From NCBI GenBank assembly GCA_026416455.1, contig JAOAFE010000008.1, positions 56,309-120,308 of the forward strand: a stretch of 64,000 nt of DNA, given 5' to 3'. Below the pieces are notes generated by a model. That model was not told where the DNA came from. It searched no databases and was given only the letters and a program-made list of their open reading frames with translations. The DNA comes from Syntrophales bacterium (GTDB taxonomy: Bacteria; Desulfobacterota; Syntrophia; Syntrophales; UBA8958). The translations under genes and the position numbers were made by a program. Shown here piece after piece: positions 48,710-57,490 of this stretch. Each line of letters opens with the position of its first letter. The stretch's first letter is position 1.

Positions 48710-49765
48710 ATGATAAAAGCCAAACGAGAAGTCGAAGCTCTCACCCGTTATGTGGCGCCCTTAGAGGGAAGACGCCCCATGCTACGCCTTGATTTCAATG
48801 AAAACACTGTAGGACCTAGCCCGCGGGTCGTCGAGGCCATACGCCAACTCCCGCCCCAAGAATATGCTACTTATCCGGAATATGAAGGATTGGTGGAGGC
48901 GTATGCGGAATTCGTTAACGTCCCTCCTGAACATGTTGCCGCTTTTAACGGTGTAGATGGAGCTATTCACGCCATCTTTGATGCCTTCGGAGAAAAGGGA
49001 GATATTTTTCTTACCACCATACCTACCTTCGGATATTACCGACCCTGTGCGCTCCAGCATGGTATGGTGCTAGAAGAAGTGCCCTACGAGATGGATCTCT
49101 CCTACCCATTAGATGAGGTAAAAAAAAGACTCAGAGAAAATCCACGACTCTTTTTTATTTGTAATCCCAACAATCCAACAGGTACCCTTATAGAGCCCGA
49201 TGAGATTCTTGAGTTGGCGAGACTGGCATCGGAAACCCTCATTGTGGTGGATGAACTTTATGTCTCTTTTACGGGGAAATCTGTCATTCCGCAGGCTCTA
49301 ACATACGAAAACGTAATAGCCCTACAATCTCTATCGAAGGCGGCAGGCATTGCAGGCCTTCGCCTCGGTTTTGCCATCGGGCCTCCTCGTCTGGTGGAAC
49401 TAGTGAGCCGCGTCACTGGTCCGTATGATATTAACGCCTTCGCCGTCGCGGCTGGCAAGGCGGCTCTATCGGATCGAGGTTATATCGACTTGTATGTCGA
49501 GGAGGTGAAAAAGGCCAAAGAATGGTCTATTGAACAACTTAAAAATTTTGGGATAAAATATTTTTCCGACGGTGGAAATTTCTTACTCGTTTGGCCCCCC
49601 GACGATTGTGAAAAAATCGTCTCTGCCCTTCGAAACGAGGGGATCTTAGTCCGTAGCATGAAAGGAAAGCCATTGATTGATGGCAGTTTCCGCCTTACAA
49701 TAGGAACACGAGAGCAGATGAAGAGGTTTTTTGAAGTCTTCCTTCGTCTCCTCAAGACACAATAA
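48710..49765 (+). CDS. hisC: Histidinol-phosphate aminotransferase-like PLP enzyme
   Basis: 351 residues of fold-type I aminotransferase. LDFNENTVGPSPRV at the N-terminus, CNPNNPTG, VVDELYVSF and the PLP lysine K210 in SLSKAAGIAGLRLG follow the HisC pattern. It would form histidinol phosphate from imidazole acetol phosphate. No other his gene is near, and isolated HisC-like proteins can act on aromatic amino acids instead, so the substrate is less certain than the fold. It ends in a bidirectional terminator. Confidence 0.85.
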   Translation: MIKAKREVEALTRYVAPLEGRRPMLRLDFNENTVGPSPRVVEAIRQLPPQEYATYPEYEGLVEAYAEFVNVPPEHVAAFNGVDGAIHAIFDAFGEKGDIFLTTIPTFGYYRPCALQHGMVLEEVPYEMDLSYPLDEVKKRLRENPRLFFICNPNNPTGTLIEPDEILELARLASETLIVVDELYVSFTGKSVIPQALTYENVIALQSLSKAAGIAGLRLGFAIGPPRLVELVSRVTGPYDINAFAVAAGKAALSDRGYIDLYVEEVKKAKEWSIEQLKNFGIKYFSDGGNFLLVWPPDDCEKIVSALRNEGILVRSMKGKPLIDGSFRLTIGTREQMKRFFEVFLRLLKTQ

Positions 49766-49809
49766 AAAGGGTAGTGCCAGGTTTCATCCCCCTGGTCACT
49801 ACCCTTTTT
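49764..49809. terminator. Bidirectional Rho-independent terminator between hisC and thiolase
   Basis: A long stem pairs AAAAAGGGTAGTG-CCAGG (49764-49781) with CCTGG-T-CACTACCCTTTTT (49791-49809), one bulged base, loop about 9 nt. T-runs flank it on both strands, serving the convergent hisC (+) and thiolase (-) genes. Confidence 0.92.
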
Positions 49810-49810
49810 C

Positions 49811-51028
49811 TTATTCTTCCCTCTTAATGAGAGTTGCGGCACCCTGACCGCCACCGATACACGCCGTAGCTATTCCATACGTCCCTTTGTTGAGATGCAA
49901 AATACGAGCTAAGGTTCCAACTAGACGGTTTCCCGTTGCCCCCAGGGGATGACCAATAGCTATGGCCCCACCTTTTACGTTGACCTTTTCTGGATCTATG
50001 CCCAACTCCTTGATGGCATAGAGGGTTACAATCGCAAAGGCCTCGTTAATTTCCCAAAAATCAATGTCTTTTACTGTGAGTCCCGCTTTCTCAAGGGCCA
50101 TTTTGCTCGCCGGTACCGGACCTTTACCCATCACTGTCGGATCAACACCTGCCCACCCCATCGATACAATTGTGGCTAGGGGTTTCAAACCTAAGGCTTT
50201 AGCCTTCTCTCTGGACATCAACATTAGGGCGGTAGCTCCGGCGTTGAGGGGCGATGAATTACCCGCTGTAATCTGTCCATCCGGCTTGAATGAAGGTTTC
50301 AACTGAGCCAGACCTTCTAGCGTCGTATCTCCTCTAATCGCTTGATCCGTATCGACAATCTGTTTGCTGCCATCTGACAATGTAACTTCTATGGGAAGTA
50401 TTTCATCTTTAAAGTAACCCTCCTCCAAAGCCTTAGCCGCGAGCTGATGACTCCTTAAAGCCCAACGGTCCATATCTTCTCTCGTCAGTCCCGATTCGGC
50501 AAAAAGCTTTTCCGCTGTAAGTCCCATATTAATAGAAGTAAATAAGTCATATTTTTTGAAACGCTCCTCGGTAAAGAAGGCCATATCCGGCTGCCTGAGA
50601 ATCCATCTAGGATCCTTGGGATCCACACCCATAGGAATATGGGTCATATGTTCAATCCCTACCGAGATGACCACATCCGAGTACCCAAGCATTATCTCCA
50701 TGGCACCCCGGTTGATGGTGGCAAGGGTTGAACCACACTGCTTATCAAATTGCTCCGCTGCCACCCCAAAGGGCATTTCCGCTTCGAAGACGACACTTCT
50801 CCCGCCGTAGGTCCACTGCTCACCCACGGGATTAGCCGTACCCACGAGTAAGTGATTGACCTCCTCCGCTTTCACGTTTGTTCGTTTCAGCATTTCCTTT
50901 ACCAGCATTCCGCCCACTTGGTCCATCCGGAGGCTGTTGAAGACATCCCTCTCCGGCTCCCTAGGCCTGGACCTCGAAAACGCCGATCTCAAATAACCTA
51001 CGATGACGGCTTCTCTTAACTGTGGCAT
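49811..51028 (-). CDS. Acetyl-CoA acetyltransferase (thiolase)
   Basis: 405 residues. Nucleophile C98 in FDKQCGSTLAT, NEAF, GHPLGATG with catalytic His, and the second Cys in ACIGGGQGAAT complete the thiolase active site. It cleaves or condenses 3-ketoacyl-CoA in beta-oxidation or acetoacetyl-CoA formation. AGGGAGG lies 8 bases before the ATG. It lies close to, but on a different transcript from, the fix/acyl-CoA dehydrogenase operon. Confidence 0.94.
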   Translation of the reverse strand: MPQLREAVIVGYLRSAFSRSRPREPERDVFNSLRMDQVGGMLVKEMLKRTNVKAEEVNHLLVGTANPVGEQWTYGGRSVVFEAEMPFGVAAEQFDKQCGSTLATINRGAMEIMLGYSDVVISVGIEHMTHIPMGVDPKDPRWILRQPDMAFFTEERFKKYDLFTSINMGLTAEKLFAESGLTREDMDRWALRSHQLAAKALEEGYFKDEILPIEVTLSDGSKQIVDTDQAIRGDTTLEGLAQLKPSFKPDGQITAGNSSPLNAGATALMLMSREKAKALGLKPLATIVSMGWAGVDPTVMGKGPVPASKMALEKAGLTVKDIDFWEINEAFAIVTLYAIKELGIDPEKVNVKGGAIAIGHPLGATGNRLVGTLARILHLNKGTYGIATACIGGGQGAATLIKREE

Positions 51029-51091
51029 CTTGGCAACCTCCCTTATGTTTTCTTGCCCTACATAGGGCTCCTCAGGCAGTAAACATTGATT

Positions 51092-51121
51092 ATTATTAGT
51101 CTATTACGAATTTTTTGTCAA
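51092..51121 (-). promoter_or_regulatory. Putative promoter of the thiolase gene
   Basis: On the minus strand a perfect TTGACA (51116-51121) is followed after 18 bp by AATAAT (51092-51097, 5/6 match). It lies about 64 bp before the thiolase start, in the 227-bp gap divergent from ridA. The rest of that gap shows no gene. Confidence 0.55.
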
Positions 51122-51255
51122 TATCCGCCTTCAAACAAGGTCCGGTGGAAAATTCATCTCCCATAGGATATCATTAATTCAGGGCAAAGATGAGACGAGT
51201 AGAAAGAAAATGGCAAATCATCAGGTCAAGGTAAATCTATAGAAAGGAGACGAAA

Positions 51256-51639
51256 ATGACGGCCAAGATTATTTTACCTACACCCATTCCAGCCGCCGGT
51301 CCTTACTCGCAGGCGGTTATGGTCGGAAATCTTATTTTTTGTGCTGGGCAAATTCCGATAGATCTGGAGACGGGAGAGGTTATAAAAGATGATATAAGGA
51401 AGGCGACTGCTTGTTGTCTAAAAAATTTAACAACCATTCTCGAAACTTATGGAAGTCGTACGGAACTGGTTATCAAAACGACGGTCTATCTAACCGATAT
51501 GAATCACTTCCCGCTTATGAATGAAGTTTACAGCCGTTTCTTCTCCACCTCACCTCCTGCACGCACGACTGTAGCCGTTTCAGCTCTTCCAAAGGGTGCA
51601 CCTATAGAAATAGAAGCTATTGCCTTGAAGGATGGCTAA
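51256..51639 (+). CDS. ridA: RidA family reactive imine deaminase
   Basis: 127 residues, the family's standard size. It starts with ILPTPIPAAGPYSQAV and ends with PARTTVAVSALPKGAPIEIEAIA, which contains the substrate-binding Arg. RidA hydrolyses 2-aminoacrylate-type imines made by PLP enzymes. AAAGGAG precedes the ATG. It is 2 bp from hydE, so the pair is cotranscribed; a reason for the pairing is not known. Confidence 0.94.
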   Translation: MTAKIILPTPIPAAGPYSQAVMVGNLIFCAGQIPIDLETGEVIKDDIRKATACCLKNLTTILETYGSRTELVIKTTVYLTDMNHFPLMNEVYSRFFSTSPPARTTVAVSALPKGAPIEIEAIALKDG

Positions 51640-51641
51640 GC

Positions 51642-52670
51642 ATGAACGAAAAGGAAATTCTGGCTTGGCTTAGAGAGGAAGATCCGGCTCGCCTCGAACG
51701 CCTTTGGCGAGAAGCCGATTGCGTACGTGCCAAAAACGTGGGAGACCAAGTGCACCTAAGGGGTCTCATAGAGCTTTCAAATATATGTGTTAGAAAGTGC
51801 GCCTACTGTGGCATCAATGCGGGAAACAAAAATCTGATTAGATTTCGAATGACGGAAGAAGAAATCCGTTCGGCCGCCCGTCTCGCCTGCGAACTCAATC
51901 TCGGTTCCGTCATCCTTCAGTCCGGAGAAGATTATGGCTTTACAAAAGAAAAAATCTCTCGCATCATTAAGCTCATCAAGCAAGAAACCCCTCTAGCTGT
52001 TACTTTAAGTCTTGGTGAAAGATCTCTCAACGAATTAACCGCTTGGCGAGAAGCCGGAGCAGACCGCTATTTCCTTCGTTTTGAAACCTCAAATCGTTCC
52101 CTATATAATCGCTTACACCCGCCTCTGCCGGGAAAAACATCGGACCGTATTTTCTTGCTCCAAAAAATAAAAGAACTCGGATACGAAACGGGAAGCGGAA
52201 TCATGATCGGTCTGCCGGGGCAAACTTACATTGACATTGCCCGCGATATCCTTTTATTCCGAGAACTCGATCTTGATATGATTGGGGTTGGACCTTACAT
52301 TCCTCACCCCGCAACTCCCTTGGCTCAAGAAGTGGGGAAGGCCTATCCGGACCAAGTGCCCAATACGTCTCTCATGACCTGGAAAGTAATCGCCCTGACA
52401 CGACTTGTTTGTCCAGAAAGCAATATACCTAGCACGACGGCGCTGGCCACTATAAATAAAATGGAAGGTTACTTCGGCGGATTAAAAAGAGGAGCCAATG
52501 TCGTTATGCCGGATCTAACGCCGGCGAAATATAGAATATTATACGAAATCTACCCGGGGAAGGCAAGTTTCGGAGAGGATATCCAAGGGGCGATCCAAAA
52601 GTTTAAAGAGCAACTTATTGAAATGGGACGCCCCCCTGGAACGGGGCCGGGAGGAAGAAAAAGACATTGA
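51642..52670 (+). CDS. hydE: [FeFe]-hydrogenase H-cluster maturation radical SAM protein HydE
   Basis: 342 residues. The radical SAM motif Cx3Cx2C is at C49, C53, C56 (ICVRKCAYCG). The preceding RGLIELSN, then GVGPYIPHPATPLA and the C-terminal KRGANVVMPDLTPAKYRILY are HydE patterns. Together with HydF and HydG it builds the H-cluster, so at least one [FeFe]-hydrogenase is expected in the genome; hydF, hydG and the hydrogenase are not in this window. PylB is a relative, but no pyrrolysine genes are seen. Confidence 0.9.
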   Translation: MNEKEILAWLREEDPARLERLWREADCVRAKNVGDQVHLRGLIELSNICVRKCAYCGINAGNKNLIRFRMTEEEIRSAARLACELNLGSVILQSGEDYGFTKEKISRIIKLIKQETPLAVTLSLGERSLNELTAWREAGADRYFLRFETSNRSLYNRLHPPLPGKTSDRIFLLQKIKELGYETGSGIMIGLPGQTYIDIARDILLFRELDLDMIGVGPYIPHPATPLAQEVGKAYPDQVPNTSLMTWKVIALTRLVCPESNIPSTTALATINKMEGYFGGLKRGANVVMPDLTPAKYRILYEIYPGKASFGEDIQGAIQKFKEQLIEMGRPPGTGPGGRKRH

Positions 52671-52694
52671 TTAAAAAAAAAGGAAAATTATAAT
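52667..52694 (+). promoter_or_regulatory. Putative promoter of the nitroreductase/zinc-ribbon pair
   Basis: Perfect -10 TATAAT (52689-52694) with TTGATT (52667-52672, 4/6) 16 bp upstream; the -35 box overlaps the hydE stop codon. It lies 33 bp before the nitroreductase start. Confidence 0.5.
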
Positions 52695-52727
52695 CGATTA
52701 CCACCGATCACAGCTGGGAAAGGAAAA

Positions 52728-53300
52728 ATGGATTTCGAAGAATTAATTAAAAGAAGAAGAGCAATAAGGGATTATCTGCCTAAGGAAGTTCCCTTGTCCA
52801 TCATCCATGATATTCTAGACGATACCAGGTTCGCCCCTTCGGCAAGAAACGGACAACCGTGTAAATTCGTAATCGTCAGGGATAAGACATGGATTTCGCG
52901 TCTTTCAAAAGAAAGCAAGGCCTCTCTTCTTAAGAAGATTAAAGAAAACCCAACCTCCCCTTTAGCAACCTATGCCAGTATACTTTCCGACGACGGTTTC
53001 AACGTATTCTACAATGCTCCATGCCTCATCCTAATCTGTGTCCCGAAAGACCTCGCCTCAGGGGATTACGATAGCGCCCTGGCAGCAGCTTATCTTATGT
53101 TTTCTGCCGCTAATCGGGGGTTGGGCACCTGCTGGATCGGTTTAGGCTCCCACCTGGAAAATCCTGATACGTTGAAGGACCTGGGTATTCCATCGGATCA
53201 CCGTATCGCCGCTCCCATTATTCTAGGATACCCCAAAGAGATTCCTCCTGCTTCGGATCGACATGACCCAATTATTCTAAACATCCTGGACAGCAGATGA
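52728..53300 (+). CDS. Nitroreductase family protein
   Basis: 190 residues, about the minimum for the fold. N-terminal RRRAIRDYLPKEVP and FAPSARNGQPCKFV contact FMN in relatives; the C-terminal IAAPIILGYPKE is also typical. Substrate unknown. GGAAAGGA precedes the ATG. It overlaps the zinc-ribbon gene by 4 bp. It is the third nitroreductase-fold protein of the window and not closely similar to the other two by eye. Confidence 0.88.
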   Translation: MDFEELIKRRRAIRDYLPKEVPLSIIHDILDDTRFAPSARNGQPCKFVIVRDKTWISRLSKESKASLLKKIKENPTSPLATYASILSDDGFNVFYNAPCLILICVPKDLASGDYDSALAAAYLMFSAANRGLGTCWIGLGSHLENPDTLKDLGIPSDHRIAAPIILGYPKEIPPASDRHDPIILNILDSR

Positions 53301-53608
53301 ACTCCTCTATGCCTGAACATACATGTTTCCACTGTGGAAAACCAATAGAAATAAAAGGTCTAATAGGAAGAAAAGAGGTGTGTCCTCATTGCGGTTATGA
53401 TCTGCGGGTGTGTAAAAACTGCCATCACTACGCCCCCGGCATGTACAATGATTGCCGTGAATTACAAGCCGAAAGGGTGATCGACAAAGAAAGGGCGAAC
53501 TTTTGTGATTTTTTTGTCTTTCGAAACTCCATAGATGACAAAAAAATAAAAGAAGCGGAGGCACGCCGGAGGTTAGAAAGCCTCTTTCGTCCCCGCGATT
53601 CGCAATGA
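53297..53608 (+). CDS. Zinc-ribbon-type hypothetical protein
   Basis: 103 residues. Three CxxC knuckles (CFHC, CPHC, CKNC) in the first 45 residues, followed by further Cys (DCRE and FCDFF), predict one or two zinc sites. The C-terminus is a charged helix. It overlaps the nitroreductase start-to-stop (ATGA), so it is a genuine gene. No function can be named; a redox-partner or assembly role for the nitroreductase is speculative. Confidence 0.8.
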   Translation: MNSSMPEHTCFHCGKPIEIKGLIGRKEVCPHCGYDLRVCKNCHHYAPGMYNDCRELQAERVIDKERANFCDFFVFRNSIDDKKIKEAEARRRLESLFRPRDSQ

Positions 53609-53660
53609 TTATCAAATAGATAAGGGAAAGGGGTTGCATTTTGCACAGCAATCCGGTAGA

Positions 53661-53693
53661 GGACGCCCGACCCTGCCGGCAGGGAAAGAGTCC
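53661..53693 (+). other. Structured leader upstream of DUF47-pit
   Basis: A nested hairpin: GGAC (53661-53664) pairs with GTCC (53690-53693), enclosing a 14-bp perfect palindrome CCCTGCCGGCAGGG (53671-53684). It lies 20 bp before the DUF47 start and its AAGGAAGGAG ribosome site, in the 105-bp gap. No T-run follows, so it is not a terminator. It matches no riboswitch recognised here. Confidence 0.5.
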
Positions 53694-53713
53694 GTAAGGA
53701 AGGAGAGATTTTC

Positions 53714-54334
53714 ATGCGCATCATTCCCCGGGAGGAAAAGTTTTTTGATTTGTTCGAAGAGTTGGCCGCTAAAATTCACGAAGGGTCTTTGCTCTTTCTC
53801 GATATGGTCACAAACAACAAAGACTTCGAATCTAAACTCACCAAGCTAAAAGAAATAGAACATGAAGCCGACATGATTACCCACCGTACATATGAAAAGA
53901 TGCACAAGACATTCCTTACCCCTTTGGACCGAGAGGATATTTACGCTCTCGTAAATAAAATGGACAGTATTTTAGATATGACGGAGGCAACGGCAGTCCG
54001 AATGGGCATATATAAAGTAAAAAAAACCTATCCCGACCTCATTGAACAGGCCCGGCTCTTAACTAATGCTACAAAGAAGGTAATGGAAATTGTCCACGAC
54101 CTGCGGGATATGAAAAATGCCCCAAAGATTCTTGAGGCCTGCATTGAAATCAATACCCTCGAAAACGCTGGCGATAACATATTAAGGTCATGTATGGCCA
54201 ATTTATTCGAACGAGAGAAGGATCCGATCGAGCTTATAAAATGGAAAGAAATTTTTGAGCGTTTTGAGGAAACGCTGGATACTTGCGAAGACGTCTCCAA
54301 CATCGTTGAAGGCATCGTATTGAAAAATGCTTAA
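53714..54334 (+). CDS. DUF47 family PhoU-like phosphate transport regulator
   Basis: 206 residues, all-helical, with the PhoU-like pattern KEIEHEADMITHRTYEKMH and LTPLDREDIYALVNKMDSILD. Proteins of this family accompany Pit transporters and probably modulate them. It overlaps pit by 8 bp, supporting that role. Confidence 0.93.
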   Translation: MRIIPREEKFFDLFEELAAKIHEGSLLFLDMVTNNKDFESKLTKLKEIEHEADMITHRTYEKMHKTFLTPLDREDIYALVNKMDSILDMTEATAVRMGIYKVKKTYPDLIEQARLLTNATKKVMEIVHDLRDMKNAPKILEACIEINTLENAGDNILRSCMANLFEREKDPIELIKWKEIFERFEETLDTCEDVSNIVEGIVLKNA

Positions 54335-55328
54335 TATCCCCCTTTTTGTCCTCATCATCGTGGCAACCGCGCTGATCTTCGATTTCATCAATGGCTTTCA
54401 TGATTCGGCCAATTCTATCTCCACCGTTGTCTCAACCCGCGTCCTGTCACCTAAGGTGGCTGTGCTCTGGGCGGCTTTTTTCAATTTCGCCGCCATTTTT
54501 TTTGTCGGCACGCCAGTTGCGAAAACCATCGGTACAGGCATCATCCACCCGGACATTGTAGATGATTACATCATCATCGCTACCCTGGGAGGTGCCATTA
54601 CTTGGAACCTAATTACCTGGTATCTGGGCCTTCCGAGTAGTTCCTCCCATGCCTTAATTGGAGGCCTCATCGGGGCAGGTGTGGTGAAGGCAGGAACTAG
54701 CACCCTCATTTGGAGTGGCATTATAAAGACTACGGCTTTCATTTTCATCTCTCCATTAATTGGTTTAGGTTTGGGGCTTTGTTTCATGGTGACAGTCCTC
54801 AACTTAAGCCGACACTCTAACATCTCCCGCACCCAAAAAATTTTCCGTCGGATGCAGCTATTTTCTGCAGCCATCTTCAGCCTCGGACATGGGATGAATG
54901 ATGCTCAAAAGACGATGGGAATCATCGCCGTCGTCCTATATAGTCGAGGGCTTTTAGGCGAAACGTTTCACGTACCTTTTTGGGTAGAGTTTCTTTGTTA
55001 CCTCTTTATCGCTTTGGGAACCATGACAGGAGGTTGGCGTATCGTAAAGACGATGGGGCAAAAAATAACTAAACTCCAGCCCATTGGCGGTTTCAGCGCT
55101 GAAACGGCGGCGGCTTGTTCCATCATTGGCGCTACTGTGTTCGGAATTCCCGTCAGTACTACTCATACCATTACGGGCGCCATCGTGGGTGTTGGTGCCG
55201 TAAAGAGGTTAACAGCCGTACGTTGGGGGGTCGCAAGCAATATCCTCTGGGCTTGGATCCTTACCATACCCATGTCGGCGACCATCTCTGCCCTTTTTTA
55301 CATGATTGCGCTCATGCTATTAAATTAA
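54327..55328 (+). CDS. pit: Inorganic phosphate transporter, PiT family
   Basis: 333 residues with about ten hydrophobic helices. The duplicated family motif is present: DFINGFHDSANSI near the N-terminus and the later GHGMNDAQKTMG, plus two GxxxSSSHAL/STTHT-type loops. It imports phosphate (or metal-phosphate) using a cation gradient across the inner membrane. It is preceded by its DUF47 partner. Confidence 0.94.
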   Translation: MLNIPLFVLIIVATALIFDFINGFHDSANSISTVVSTRVLSPKVAVLWAAFFNFAAIFFVGTPVAKTIGTGIIHPDIVDDYIIIATLGGAITWNLITWYLGLPSSSSHALIGGLIGAGVVKAGTSTLIWSGIIKTTAFIFISPLIGLGLGLCFMVTVLNLSRHSNISRTQKIFRRMQLFSAAIFSLGHGMNDAQKTMGIIAVVLYSRGLLGETFHVPFWVEFLCYLFIALGTMTGGWRIVKTMGQKITKLQPIGGFSAETAAACSIIGATVFGIPVSTTHTITGAIVGVGAVKRLTAVRWGVASNILWAWILTIPMSATISALFYMIALMLLN

Positions 55329-55333
55329 AGACC

Positions 55334-55361
55334 TTGACAGGGGAAAATTCGTGTTTATGTT
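55334..55361 (+). promoter_or_regulatory. Putative promoter of groES-groEL
   Basis: Perfect -35 TTGACA (55334-55339) and -10 TATGTT (55356-55361, 4/6) 16 bp apart, 54 bp before groES. It looks like a housekeeping sigma-70-type promoter. No CIRCE element (the HrcA inverted repeat) occurs in the 87-bp gap. Confidence 0.55.
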
Positions 55362-55415
55362 ACCTTCTGCTCGACGTGCAATCAAAAATTCCACAAGAAA
55401 GGAGAGGTTACGGAT

Positions 55416-55706
55416 ATGAAGATTAGGCCATTACAGGACAGGGTAATCGTGGAGAGGTTGGCGGAAGAAGAAAAAACAAAGGGAGGCATTATCATTCCCG
55501 ATACCGCCAAAGAAAAGCCCATGCAAGGCAAGGTGATTGCCGTTGGTAAGGGCAGACTAACAGAAGACGGAAAATTGCTCCCCCTCACCGTTAAAGCTGG
55601 AGACACCATTCTTTTCAGCAAGTACGCAGGAACAGAAGTCAAAATTGAAGGTAAAGAATACCTCATCATGCGAGAAGACGACATTCTCGGCATCGTTGAA
55701 AAATAA
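55416..55706 (+). CDS. groS: Co-chaperonin GroES
   Basis: 96 residues, full length. It has [12 protein letters not shown] at the start, the mobile loop [13 protein letters not shown], and [22 protein letters not shown] at the end. It caps the GroEL ring in protein folding. AGGAGAGG precedes the ATG, and groEL follows by 22 bp. Confidence 0.97.
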   Translation: MKIRPLQDRVIVERLAEEEKTKGGIIIPDTAKEKPMQGKVIAVGKGRLTEDGKLLPLTVKAGDTILFSKYAGTEVKIEGKEYLIMREDDILGIVEK

Positions 55707-55716
55707 ATTTGATTAA

Positions 55717-57351
<1,635 letters not shown>

Positions 57352-57376
57352 TTAAAAGGATCCGTAACCTACAAAG

Positions 57377-57416
57377 ACGGCCTCCCGCCAATAGGCGGAG
57401 GGGCCGTTTTCTTTTT
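57377..57416 (+). terminator. Rho-independent terminator of groES-groEL
   Basis: Long GC-rich stem ACGGCCTCCCGCC (57377-57389) against GGCGGAGGGGCCGT (about 57393-57407) with one bulged A, followed by TTTTCTTTTT. Confidence 0.92.
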
Positions 57417-57490
57417 CTATTTACATTTGCCCGATTCTTCAATATAGAAGGAACGCTTCAAACCTCATCCATTTTGCGAGGTAGAGACAA

